Both the position numbers and the translations under genes were made by a program. From NCBI GenBank assembly GCA_021826035.1, contig JAKBBE010000035.1, forward strand, positions 1 through 25,034: a stretch of DNA of 25,034 nucleotides, read 5' to 3'. The first letter of the stretch is position 1. Every line of letters starts with the position of its first letter. This document shows, piece after piece, positions 7,425-22,303 of the stretch. The stretch comes from Pseudomonadota bacterium (lineage in GTDB: Bacteria; Pseudomonadota; Gammaproteobacteria; Steroidobacterales; Steroidobacteraceae). The notes beneath the pieces were generated by a model that ran no database searches, was not told where the DNA came from, and worked only from the letters and a program-made list of their open reading frames with translations.

Positions 7425-8200
7425 ATGCGTTCCCACGAACAGACCGTTCACACTCAGTTCGATCCGCGCGCCGAGGCCTACCTGCTGAGCGCGGTGCATG
7501 CGGCCGGTCCCGACTTGAAGCACACTCAGGACCTCCTGGACGGTGTGGCGGGGGCCTGCAGCGAGCGCTCGATGTCGGCTGCGGTGCAGGCCATCTGTCT
7601 TTTGCAATCGCCCCGCACGTCGGGCATGTCGTGGCACTCGACCCATCGGCGAACATGCTCGCGACCGTGACGCGCGCTGCTGCAGAGCGCGGGGCGAGCC
7701 GGATCGAGGTGCGCTGCGGCAGTGCCGAATCGCTGCCCTTTGCGCCGGAGAGCTTCGCACTCGTAGGCACCCGCTACAGCGCGCATCACTGGACGCGCCT
7801 GCCGGCCGCGGTGCAGGAGATCAGTCGAGTGCTCGAATCCTTGGGTCATGCGCTCATCATCGATGTCGTCGCACCCGAGGACCCGCTCGTGGATACGCAC
7901 CTTCAAGCGATGGAGTTGCTGCGCGATCCGTCTCACGTACGCGACCGCTCAGTGCGCGAGTGGCGCGAGCTGCTTGCCGGGGCGGGGCTCACCGAACTCG
8001 AATATCGGCAGTGGCCCGTGCGCATCGAGTTCGCCTCGTGGGTGGCGCGCATGCGCACGCCCGAGACCTCGGTGGCGGCAATCCGGGCGCTGCAGAGCGC
8101 CGCACCGCGCGAGGTACAGGAGGCGCTCGCGCTCGAGGCGGACGGAAGCTTCGTGCTCCAGACCGGCCTGTTCTGGCTGGTTAAGGCACGGTCGCCCTAA
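7425..8200 (+). pseudogene. Class I SAM-dependent methyltransferase (UbiE/Methyltransf_11 type), frameshifted
   Basis: The N-terminal frame starts at ATG 7425 (GGAG seven bases upstream) with HTQFDPRAEAYLLSAVHAAG, the usual opening of this family. From about 7550 the protein continues in another frame: LQRALDVGCGAGHLSFAIAP (SAM-binding motif I), VVALDPSANMLA (motif II, acidic residue), then SAESLPFAPESFALVGTRYS (motif post II) and an 80-residue C-terminal part ending at 8200. One extra G in the run at 7550-7554 (six instead of five) restores a 258-residue enzyme. As it stands only a protein without motif I could be made from the internal GTG at 7631. The substrate is unknown. The lesion is either real or a homopolymer error. 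The stop overlaps that of the convergent gene. Confidence 0.85.
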
Positions 8201-8760
8201 GGCAGGCCACCGGCCGACCGGTGGCGCATGCGCTTGAACAGATCTCCCGGTACAGGGATCTTGCCGAGCGCACACCCGATGAGCGGGAACGGTTCAAAAT
8301 CGATCGCACAATGATCGTTGAGCGTGACCGCGAAGCCACCGGATCGCAGCCTCTGGATGCCGTGCATCGCGGCCCTGTTCCATCCGTCCCAGGAACGCCT
8401 GCGTGGCGCCTGATGAAAGGGATCCGCGCGAGGGAAGCCGATGGCCACCACAGGCGCGGCGCGACGTGCGTCGATGGACCGAGCCACGTGCCGTAGCGCG
8501 GCGAACCACCGGATGGCAGGGGGCCGGGGCGTCTGCGCACGCAGCGCAGCGCCGCCTCGGCGCGGCACGATCGGGGTCGGGGGGCGATTGCGCGCCAGCC
8601 GTGCGGCGCGCCCCGTGCGAGACCTGCGCACGGGGCGCGCGGTCGCCGCAGCGAGCGGCAGCAGATCCAACCGCTCAACCACCGGACCCAGTCGCCGCCG
8701 AGGCGGCCGGGTCTGCGGGGCCAACAAGATGCCGATCAGTGCCGCATGCAGCGCCAGCAC
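8197..8760 (-). CDS. Unknown membrane-anchored protein, third gene of the padR operon
   Basis: The open frame gives 187 residues from a GTG at 8760 and begins inside a hydrophobic helix (LALHAALIGILLAP). The same frame stays open upstream to 8820 and beyond (RRGVAAALV precedes the helix) but offers no ATG. The only well-placed ATG, at 8819 and eight bases after the permease-like stop, is in another frame, and the two frames are separated by a three-copy GGACC repeat; two copies would join them into 205 residues. After a Pro/Arg-rich linker the C-terminus has WDGWNRAAMHGIQRL, then GGFAVTLNDHCAIDFEPFPL and GKIPVPGDLFKRM. I recall similar endings in unnamed TonB-like or anchored proteins of Xanthomonadales, but assign no function. 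The stop overlaps the methyltransferase stop. Confidence 0.55.
   Translation of the reverse strand: MLALHAALIGILLAPQTRPPRRRLGPVVERLDLLPLAAATARPVRRSRTGRAARLARNRPPTPIVPRRGGAALRAQTPRPPAIRWFAALRHVARSIDARRAAPVVAIGFPRADPFHQAPRRRSWDGWNRAAMHGIQRLRSGGFAVTLNDHCAIDFEPFPLIGCALGKIPVPGDLFKRMRHRSAGGLP
8206..8225 (+). terminator. Hairpin after the methyltransferase stop
   Basis: GCCACCGG (8206-8213) and CCGGTGGC (8218-8225) form a perfect 8-bp stem with a CCGA loop six bases after the methyltransferase TAA. There is no T-tract. The element lies inside the coding end of the convergent minus-strand gene. Confidence 0.4.
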
Positions 8761-8785
8761 CAGCGCGGCCGCGACACCGCGCCGC

Positions 8786-8803
8786 GGTCCGGTCCGGTCC
8801 GGT
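8786..8803. repeat. Pentanucleotide tandem repeat (GGTCC, 3.6 copies)
   Basis: GGTCC is repeated at 8786-8790, 8791-8795 and 8796-8800, followed by GGT. It sits between the ATG at 8819 and the membrane helix of the minus-strand gene. The unit length is not a multiple of three, so a change in copy number changes the frame: removing one unit joins the ATG to the long open frame. Confidence 0.85.
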
Positions 8804-8827
8804 GAGGCCCGGCGCGCATCGCTCCGC

Positions 8828-9538
8828 TCAGCCGAGCGGCGGGGAGGCCGCCATCCGGCGGTGCCGCAGGAGGAAGTAAGGGGCGAGCGCCACTGCGGTC
8901 GTGATGAGAGCCGGCGTCAGTTCACCTGCGACGGCCGAGAATGCGATCCGAAAGCCCATCGACGCGCGGCCGGGGTGCCCCGCGACCGGAAGCATCAGTC
9001 CAACGTTCATCAACCGGGCCGCGAAGCACGCCAACAGTACCCCGCTGATCAGCCCGCTCACCGGAATCGGGCGACCGCAGGCCCGCACACCGAACAGGGC
9101 AGCCACACTCACCGGCAACACCCACAGCATCCCGACTTCGACCACGGAATTTACCACCGTGGCGGCCAGCGCCGGCACCGTGTAGTGATGCCCAGTCAGG
9201 TGCAGCGCATTGAGCGTCAACACCAGTAGCGCCATGATTGAGACGCTGGCTGCGGCGAAGCTCGCGAGCGGCCCGAAGACGCACAGCAGTGGCCAGCGAC
9301 ACAACCAGGCCTTGAGCTCCTTGCGGCCCGCATAGCGCTCGAGGAGCACCCCGTCGCCGCCCAGCGCTTCGTGCGCGCGGCGTTCAGCCTCGGCCGGCGC
9401 AACGCCGCGCTCGATCCCTTGGGCGCGCAGCTGCTCGAAGTGCGCTTGCAGTTCGAGCGTTGCCCGGCGCGCGTGCCGCACGGCTACACCACGTCCGATC
9501 AGTGCGCGCTGCAGCGCGCGAAAACGCAACTCAGTCAT
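8828..9538 (-). CDS. Membrane protein with HAAS-like (permease-prefix) N-terminus, PadR partner
   Basis: The 236-residue product starts at ATG 9538, overlapping the padR stop by eight bases (ATGACTGA). Residues 1-80 form a charged helical domain (ARRATLELQAHFEQLRAQGI, then APAEAERRAHEALGG), typical of the HAAS or permease-prefix domains found next to PadR regulators. Five or so hydrophobic segments follow, at about 90-120, 125-150, 155-180, 185-200 and 210-228. Such proteins are thought to be membrane partners of PadR-controlled operons, but their biochemical role is unknown. The overlap indicates translational coupling with the regulator. Confidence 0.75.
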   Translation of the reverse strand: MTELRFRALQRALIGRGVAVRHARRATLELQAHFEQLRAQGIERGVAPAEAERRAHEALGGDGVLLERYAGRKELKAWLCRWPLLCVFGPLASFAAASVSIMALLVLTLNALHLTGHHYTVPALAATVVNSVVEVGMLWVLPVSVAALFGVRACGRPIPVSGLISGVLLACFAARLMNVGLMLPVAGHPGRASMGFRIAFSAVAGELTPALITTAVALAPYFLLRHRRMAASPPLG

Positions 9539-9866
9539 GGTGTGCTCCCAGAATGCGCTCCACACCCTCGCTCATGCGGCGCCAGTTCGCGGCGAGCCGC
9601 TCAAGCCGTCGGCGGCCCTTGGGCGTCGCCTGATAATAAATTCGCATACGCCCCTCGACCTGACGCGACCGCGAGCGCAGCAGACCCCGCGCCTCGAGCG
9701 CGTGCAGCGCCGGATACAACACCCCCTCACCGAGGCTGAGCGCCTCGTGACTGAGCAGCTTCAAGGCTCGGGCGATGTCGTAGCCGTACATTTCGCGCTG
9801 CGCCAGCAGCCGCAACAGCACCAGTTCCGGTACGCCGCTCATCAGTGTCGGGTCGCGCTTGGACAT
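9531..9866 (-). CDS. PadR-family transcriptional regulator
   Basis: The 111-residue product is a short (type 2) PadR regulator. The winged helix-turn-helix spans about 10-80: VPELVLLRLLAQREMYGYDI, then LSLGEGVLYPALHALEARGL (the recognition helix with the family's GxxYPxLxxLE pattern) and a wing with GRMRIYYQATPKGRRRLE. A final helix should mediate dimerisation. The ATG at 9866 was chosen because the family begins near this point; a longer start at 9908 would place the operator inside the gene. No Shine-Dalgarno precedes 9866. The gene overlaps the HAAS-like gene and probably represses the operon through the palindrome just upstream. The effector is unknown. Confidence 0.92.
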   Translation of the reverse strand: MSKRDPTLMSGVPELVLLRLLAQREMYGYDIARALKLLSHEALSLGEGVLYPALHALEARGLLRSRSRQVEGRMRIYYQATPKGRRRLERLAANWRRMSEGVERILGAHHD

Positions 9867-9872
9867 GAGGCA

Positions 9873-9901
9873 ACTATACCTCGCATACCGAGGTATGAAA
9901 A
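9873..9901 (-). promoter_or_regulatory. padR promoter with overlapping PadR-type operator
   Basis: ATACCTCG (9876-9883) and CGAGGTAT (9889-9896) form a perfect 8-bp palindrome with a 5-bp spacer, matching the ATAC...GTAT style of PadR sites. On the minus strand TTTTCA (9901-9896) and TATAGT (9878-9873) are 17 bp apart, a good sigma-70 match, so the operator fills the promoter spacer. Predicted transcription would begin near 9866, the A of the start codon. Autorepression is a strong inference; binding is untested. Confidence 0.7.
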
Positions 9902-9952
9902 GCGTCAATCACCGTCGCCTTCCTTGCGCGCCACGCACGGCTGCGCGGCGAC

Positions 9953-11221
9953 TCAAAGGAGACTGGTACCGGTGATGCCACCGTACACGCCAAGTCCGGC
10001 GGTGAGCAGCGCGACCGCCACCACCACCCAGGCGTACGCGCCCTTGAGCCGGTGCTCCGGCGGCAGCGCACGAAACGCAAGTGCCACCAGAAAGCCGAGC
10101 ACCAACGGCAGCATGAGCGCATTCATGACTTCCACGCCGATATTGAGCTCGACGAGGTTCGGGGCGAGATCCACCAGCACCGCCCCACCGATCACGGCTG
10201 CGGCGTAGATGCCGTAAAACCACGGAGCGTCCAGCGGATGGTGCTCCAGCGAGTGCCGATAGCCGGTGACCTCGCCGAATCCCCAAGCGCTCGCCAGCGA
10301 GGCAACGATCGCTGCCACCAAAGCGGCGCCAATCGTGCCGAGTCCAAACACGACCCGACCGACATCTACGCCGAGGAATGGCACCAGGAGCTTGGTGATG
10401 TCACCGATCGAGTTGAGACTGGCGTGCGAATGCAACGTGCCAATCGTGGCGGCCGCGGCGATGAGAATCGCCGCCATGACCGCCTGGGTAATGATGGAGC
10501 CGATCGCCGTATCCAGGCGGGCATGCCGGTAGTGGTACGGCTGAAGCTTTTTGTCTGCCACGGCGGACTGTTGGTAGAAAATCATCCACGGCATGATGAC
10601 CGCGCCGATATTGGCGGCCACCAGGTACAGGTAGCCACTATGACCGAGCGGCATGTGCAGCAGACCGCTCACCATCGGGCCACCGTGCGGATGGGCGCGC
10701 CAGGCGATGAAGAAGAACGCGAACTCAAATATTCCCAGTCCAATCGCCACCCGCTCGACACGGCGGTAGCTGCCGGTGAGCACGATCGTCAGCAGCGCCG
10801 CGACCGTGAGCGCCAGACTGAGCGCACGCGGGACACCGAACAGTTCCCCGACGGCCGCGACCCCGGAGAATTCCGTGACCAAAGCGCCGATCGTGGCCAC
10901 CCCAAGGCCACACACCGACAGCCAAGCCCAGCCGGTACCGAATGTCTTGCGGATCAGTTCCCCGTGGCCCTGGCCCGTGAAGATACCGAGGCGCACGGTA
11001 AGCTCCTGCACCACGAACAGCACCGGAATCAACAGCAGTTGCAGCAACAGCAGCCGGTAGCCCCACTGCACGCCGCTCTGCGCAGCCGTGATGATGCTGC
11101 CCACGTCGGTATCGGCAAGCATGACGACCAGTCCCGGCCCCATGACGGCCAGAAACATCTTCCAGCTGGACAGGCGCGCAGGAGTCGGACGAACGGCGTG
11201 ATTGCGAGCGGTCGAATCCAT
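9953..11221 (-). CDS. Nramp-family divalent metal transporter with non-canonical metal-site motifs
   Basis: The 422-residue product is a polytopic inner-membrane protein of the Nramp (SLC11) family with about eleven membrane helices. Helix 1 has MLADTDVGSIITAAQSGVQW in place of the canonical DPGN motif, and helix 6 has GAVIMPWMIFYQQSAV in place of MPHN. The GQGHGELIRKTFG loop and TEFSGVAAVGELFGVPRALS segment are family-typical. Canonical Nramp proteins import Mn2+ or Fe2+ with protons; the changed motifs mean substrate and coupling are uncertain, and Mg2+ or other ions are possible. The ATG at 11221 has AGGTGA upstream. A Fur-like site lies about 100 bp upstream, which would favour iron control. 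The gene stands alone; the padR operon downstream begins 86 bp after its stop. Confidence 0.88.
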   Translation of the reverse strand: MDSTARNHAVRPTPARLSSWKMFLAVMGPGLVVMLADTDVGSIITAAQSGVQWGYRLLLLQLLLIPVLFVVQELTVRLGIFTGQGHGELIRKTFGTGWAWLSVCGLGVATIGALVTEFSGVAAVGELFGVPRALSLALTVAALLTIVLTGSYRRVERVAIGLGIFEFAFFFIAWRAHPHGGPMVSGLLHMPLGHSGYLYLVAANIGAVIMPWMIFYQQSAVADKKLQPYHYRHARLDTAIGSIITQAVMAAILIAAAATIGTLHSHASLNSIGDITKLLVPFLGVDVGRVVFGLGTIGAALVAAIVASLASAWGFGEVTGYRHSLEHHPLDAPWFYGIYAAAVIGGAVLVDLAPNLVELNIGVEVMNALMLPLVLGFLVALAFRALPPEHRLKGAYAWVVVAVALLTAGLGVYGGITGTSLL

Positions 11222-11320
11222 CGAGCTTCACCTGGGTCCCATCCGCGCGGCGGAACGGCCCGCGCCGTACCCCAATGCGCCGGCGTGACCCTACTAGGGC
11301 TGAATTGGGGAGATACAAAT

Positions 11321-11339
11321 AAGACTGATTCGCATTTGC
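11321..11339 (-). promoter_or_regulatory. Candidate Fur box upstream of the Nramp-type gene
   Basis: The 19-mer read on the minus strand from 11339 (GCAAATGCGAATCAGTCTT) matches the E. coli Fur consensus at 12 of 19 positions by my count, including the AAT and AATCA core. It lies in an AT-richer patch about 100 bp before the ATG, where a promoter is expected. Confidence 0.4.
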
Positions 11340-11600
11340 ATGGAGGATAGCAGTGCCCCCAGGGCAAGGCAATGGCGGACATCCGCACGGTAAGTCGGCG
11401 GGAGGCCGTACCGTCCGCGCAGCGCAAGCCCCTGCGGCACGAGGCACCGCGAACCCGGTAGACTGGCGCTCGGGTTACCGCCTGGCGAGCGTTGCGGCCG
11501 CTGCATCGACGCGGCAGCTTAAACCCGCCGCTCGGCTGAGCTAGAGGCCGCGGCGCGTCGTCCAGGTGCGCGTATGTCGTCACCCCACGGAGGCGCGCTG
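11340..11600. other. Intergenic region before the YciI-like gene
   Basis: About 260 bp between divergent genes. AACCCG (11452-11457) and CGGGTT (11471-11476) make a short inverted repeat with a 13-bp spacer that might be an operator. No convincing ORF, promoter or RNA gene is seen. Confidence 0.4.
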
Positions 11601-11903
11601 ATGCATTTTTTGATTCTGGCGCTGCGCACACCGGATTTTGATGCGGAGGTCCTGCCACTGCATCGCAGCTATCTCGACGCCCTGCGGAGCCGCGGGCTGC
11701 TCGCGGCGCACGGCCCCTTTCTGGATCAATCCGGGGGCGCTTACCTCATCCACGCCGAATCGCTGCCAGAAGCCGAAGCGGTGGCGGCTGCGGACCCTCT
11801 GAGCAGCTCCGGCGCGGCGGAGATGGCCGTGTGGGCCTGGGATATGACCTGGTTCGGCACCTCAGCCGCAGCGCAGGCTAGGGATGATGGCGAATCCAGA
11901 TGA
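11601..11903 (+). CDS. YciI-like (YCII-related domain) protein
   Basis: The 100-residue product has a single ferredoxin-like YCII domain: MHFLILALRTPDF at the start, HRSYLDALRSRGLLAAHGPF (about 22-41), then AYLIHAESLPEAEAVAAADP (about 49-68) with the conserved Asp-Pro. The His and Asp match the putative active-site pair of the family. E. coli YciI is about the same length; activity is unknown, though relatives act as hydrolase- or lyase-like enzymes. The ATG at 11601 has GGAGG upstream. The next two ORFs follow closely on the same strand. Confidence 0.88.
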   Translation: MHFLILALRTPDFDAEVLPLHRSYLDALRSRGLLAAHGPFLDQSGGAYLIHAESLPEAEAVAAADPLSSSGAAEMAVWAWDMTWFGTSAAAQARDDGESR

Positions 11904-12126
11904 GCGCGGCAGGCCACGCCCACAGGGCGATGTCATCGCCATGGCCGCACTCCTCGAACAGCACCGGGAAGGCATGCGTGAAGACCCATTCGTTCCGGGG
12001 CCTCGGCTGTTCAAGCGCTCGAGGCGGATGTCATTGCAGCCCCGCGCGCCGACTCTCCGTGACGGGCACGCCGCAGGCTGCGGCCGCCCGGTCGAAGCGG
12101 CGCACCCGGGGCGCGGAGGAGGCTGA
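11884..12126 (+). CDS. Small hypothetical ORF (80 aa)
   Basis: This frame starts 20 bases before the YciI-like stop (ATG after AGGCTAGGG) and ends four bases before the DUF2937 start, a compact operon-like layout. The product has one plausible helix (DVIAMAALLEQHREGMRED) and an Arg/Pro/Gly-rich tail. I recognise no family. GC3 is only moderate, so it may be non-coding; the layout is the main support. Confidence 0.35.
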   Translation: MMANPDERGRPRPQGDVIAMAALLEQHREGMREDPFVPGPRLFKRSRRMSLQPRAPTLRDGHAAGCGRPVEAAHPGRGGG

Positions 12127-12129
12127 CCG

Positions 12130-12672
12130 ATGTTCATCTTGCGCGGACTGATCGACCGAGTGCTGCTCGTCTGTGCCGTCGTGACCGGCGGACTGGTGCC
12201 GGGATTCCTCGCCCAGTATCGCCAGCGCCTTGGCGGGCGGTTGGATCAGGCACGGCTCGACCTCGCCCCCTGGCAGAAAATCGCCAACCAGTTCTTCGGC
12301 GGCCGGTTGCACGAACTGATTGCCTATCACTTGGCGAGTCCGATCGCACCGATCCATGCCGAGGGCGCCGTGATCGAACAACTCGTCCAGTCGGTGCGGC
12401 AGCTGCACGAGGCGATGTCGGCGCTGCACGGGAGTCTGTATCACCAGGTGTGGTATCTGGCACGGCACCCCGATCCGAGCCTGCTGCGCGCAACCGCTTC
12501 GGCCTGGGTGCCCACCTTCGGTCTCTCGGGCCAGGCATTACTGTTTGCCGTCGTGTTCGCCGGCTGCGTGTGGCTGGCCTTCCAGACGCTGTGGACCGTG
12601 ACCCGTGCGAGCGGCCGGCGCATCGCGCGCCAGCTGCGCGGCGTGCCCACGTCCGCACGACCTGCGTCCTGA
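12130..12672 (+). CDS. DUF2937 family membrane protein
   Basis: The 180-residue product has an N-terminal membrane helix followed by VPGFLAQYRQRLGGRLDQAR (about 23-42), the hallmark opening of DUF2937. A soluble helical middle follows (QFFGGRLHELIAYHLASPIA at about 54-73), and a C-terminal helix lies at about 133-158. Its function is unknown; the topology suggests a periplasmic central domain between two membrane anchors. The ATG at 12130 has GGAGGAGG upstream, a strong ribosome site. The gene converges on rpoC across a large hairpin. Confidence 0.8.
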   Translation: MFILRGLIDRVLLVCAVVTGGLVPGFLAQYRQRLGGRLDQARLDLAPWQKIANQFFGGRLHELIAYHLASPIAPIHAEGAVIEQLVQSVRQLHEAMSALHGSLYHQVWYLARHPDPSLLRATASAWVPTFGLSGQALLFAVVFAGCVWLAFQTLWTVTRASGRRIARQLRGVPTSARPAS

Positions 12673-12691
12673 GATCGGCAGCACCCTAACG

Positions 12692-12729
12692 ACAGGGCCG
12701 GCGCAAACTCTCGCCTGCGCCGGCCCTGT
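12692..12729. terminator. Bidirectional terminator-like hairpin between DUF2937 gene and rpoC
   Basis: ACAGGGCCGGCGCA (12692-12705) and its exact complement (12716-12729) form a 14-bp stem with a 10-base loop, 19 bp after the DUF2937 stop and 56 bp after the rpoC stop. No T-tract flanks it. It probably ends both convergent transcripts or protects their 3' ends. Confidence 0.7.
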
Positions 12730-12785
12730 GCTGAGTGCAGCCGCCCGGTGGCATTCCTGCGCCGCCCGCGGCCTTGCCGCTCGGA

Positions 12786-16979
<4,194 letters not shown>

Positions 16980-17007
16980 CGCATGTTCTCCTCACGGCGC
17001 ACCGTGA

Positions 17008-21153
<4,146 letters not shown>

Positions 21154-21289
21154 CTCGGGTTCACCTCAGGAAATAATTGCGTTCGTCCATCAAGCAGCCT
21201 TCCGTGGACCTCCGGTCGCACGCCCATCCTGAGCGTCGTTTCGGGCGGCTCCGCCAGCGCCTCGTCGGCGCCGATCGGTGCGGCCCTGC

Positions 21290-21343
21290 GGGGCGCGTTC
21301 GCCCCAAGGGTCCGGTCCAGGGCCGCACGAGCGGCCCTGGACC
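21290..21343 (-). terminator. Tandem hairpins between rplL and rpoB (attenuator or processing site)
   Basis: Six bases after the rplL stop, GGTCCAGGGCCGC (21314-21326) and its exact complement (21331-21343) form a 13-bp stem with a four-base loop. A second 6-bp stem (21290-21295 with 21300-21305) follows at once. No U-run follows either hairpin. In E. coli the same gap holds a partial terminator and an RNase III site that set the rplL:rpoB ratio; a similar role is inferred here. Confidence 0.65.
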
Positions 21344-21349
21344 TTCGCC

Positions 21350-21733
21350 TTACTTGATTTCCACCTTCGCGCCAGCGTCCTCGAGCTTCTTCTTGAAGCT
21401 CTCGGAATCGGCCTTGGAGACCGCGTCCTTGACGGTCGAGGGCACGGCCTCGACCAGGTCCTTCGCTTCCTTCAGGCCGAGGCCGGTGATCTCGCGGATC
21501 ACCTTAATGACCGTGACCTTCTTGTCCGCCGGGTATTCCTTCAGGATGACGGTGAACTCGGTCTTCTCTTCGGCCGGAGCGGCAGCAGCGCCGGCAGCCG
21601 GAGCGGCCGCCATGGCCACCGGGGCCGCAGCAGTCACACCAAACTTCTCTTCCATGGCGGAGATGAGTTCGACCACCTCCATCAGGGACATCTTGGAAAT
21701 CGCATCGAGAATTTCGTCTTTGTTGACAGCCAT
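21350..21733 (-). CDS. rplL: 50S ribosomal protein L7/L12
   Basis: The 127-residue product is the ribosomal stalk protein that recruits translation factors. The N-terminal dimerisation domain (about 1-33, [20 protein letters not shown]) is followed by an Ala/Pro-rich hinge (about 34-54) and the C-terminal factor-binding domain with [20 protein letters not shown] and [16 protein letters not shown]. Length is slightly above E. coli (121) because of the hinge. GGAGA precedes the ATG. It follows rplJ by 42 bp, and several dimers bind L10. Confidence 0.99.
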   Translation of the reverse strand: MAVNKDEILDAISKMSLMEVVELISAMEEKFGVTAAAPVAMAAAPAAGAAAAPAEEKTEFTVILKEYPADKKVTVIKVIREITGLGLKEAKDLVEAVPSTVKDAVSKADSESFKKKLEDAGAKVEIK

Positions 21734-21775
21734 GTTGATTCTCCGCAGATTCGAATTGGAAAAAATGACGCAGCG

Positions 21776-22303
21776 TTATGCAGCCTGTTTCTGGTCGCGG
21801 ACTGCGGCCAGAGTACGGGCAAGCTTCGCCGGCGGCTCCGCCAGCGTCGCGACGAACTTCTGAATCGGCGCTTTGATCACGCCGAGCAGCATCGAGAGCG
21901 CTTGCTCGCGGGTGGGCAGACTGGCAACCCGGTCGAGATCCTCAGCCGGCAGCACCTGCCCGCCGAGCGCAACCAGAGTCGCCGAGAGCTTCTCGTTCGT
22001 CTTCGCGAAGTCCTTCACCAGGCGCGCAGCGGCGCCCGGATCGTCCTTCGAGAATGCGAGCACGAGCGGTCCCTTGAGCTTCGGTCCTACCGGCTCAAAG
22101 GTCGTGCCGGCGAACGCCCGGCGGGCCAGCGTGTTTTTCACGACACGCAGATACACGCCCTGGGCACGCGCCTTGGCACGCAGCTCCGTCATCTGTCCGA
22201 CCGTCAGGCCGCGGTATTCGGCAGCCACGACGGACTGCGCGACGGCAGCCACCTCGGCCACCTCGGCTACCAGCGCCTTCTTGTCATCCAGGTTAAGTGC
22301 CAT
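21776..22303 (-). CDS. rplJ: 50S ribosomal protein L10
   Basis: The 175-residue product anchors L7/L12 dimers to 23S rRNA and, bound to its leader mRNA, represses its own synthesis in E. coli. The N-terminal rRNA-binding part has VVAAEYRGLTVGQMTELRAK (about 33-52) and VVKNTLARRAF; the C-terminal helix carries the L7/L12 sites. The start at 22303 gives MALNLDDKKALV, matching the family, with AGGAG and AGAAGGA upstream; a longer frame from 22333 is rejected. The end at 21776 lies 42 bp before rplL. Confidence 0.98.
   Translation of the reverse strand: MALNLDDKKALVAEVAEVAAVAQSVVAAEYRGLTVGQMTELRAKARAQGVYLRVVKNTLARRAFAGTTFEPVGPKLKGPLVLAFSKDDPGAAARLVKDFAKTNEKLSATLVALGGQVLPAEDLDRVASLPTREQALSMLLGVIKAPIQKFVATLAEPPAKLARTLAAVRDQKQAA

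Noticed and set aside
8441..9229. Plus-strand open frame of 262 codons opposite the padR operon
   Set aside because: Arg/Ala-rich with no motif, and opposite a well-supported membrane protein gene.
10052..11350. Plus-strand open frame of 432 codons opposite the Nramp-type gene
   Set aside because: Translation is rich in His, Gln, Arg and Asp, mirrors the hydrophobic transporter codons and shows no fold; the minus-strand transporter is clearly the real gene.
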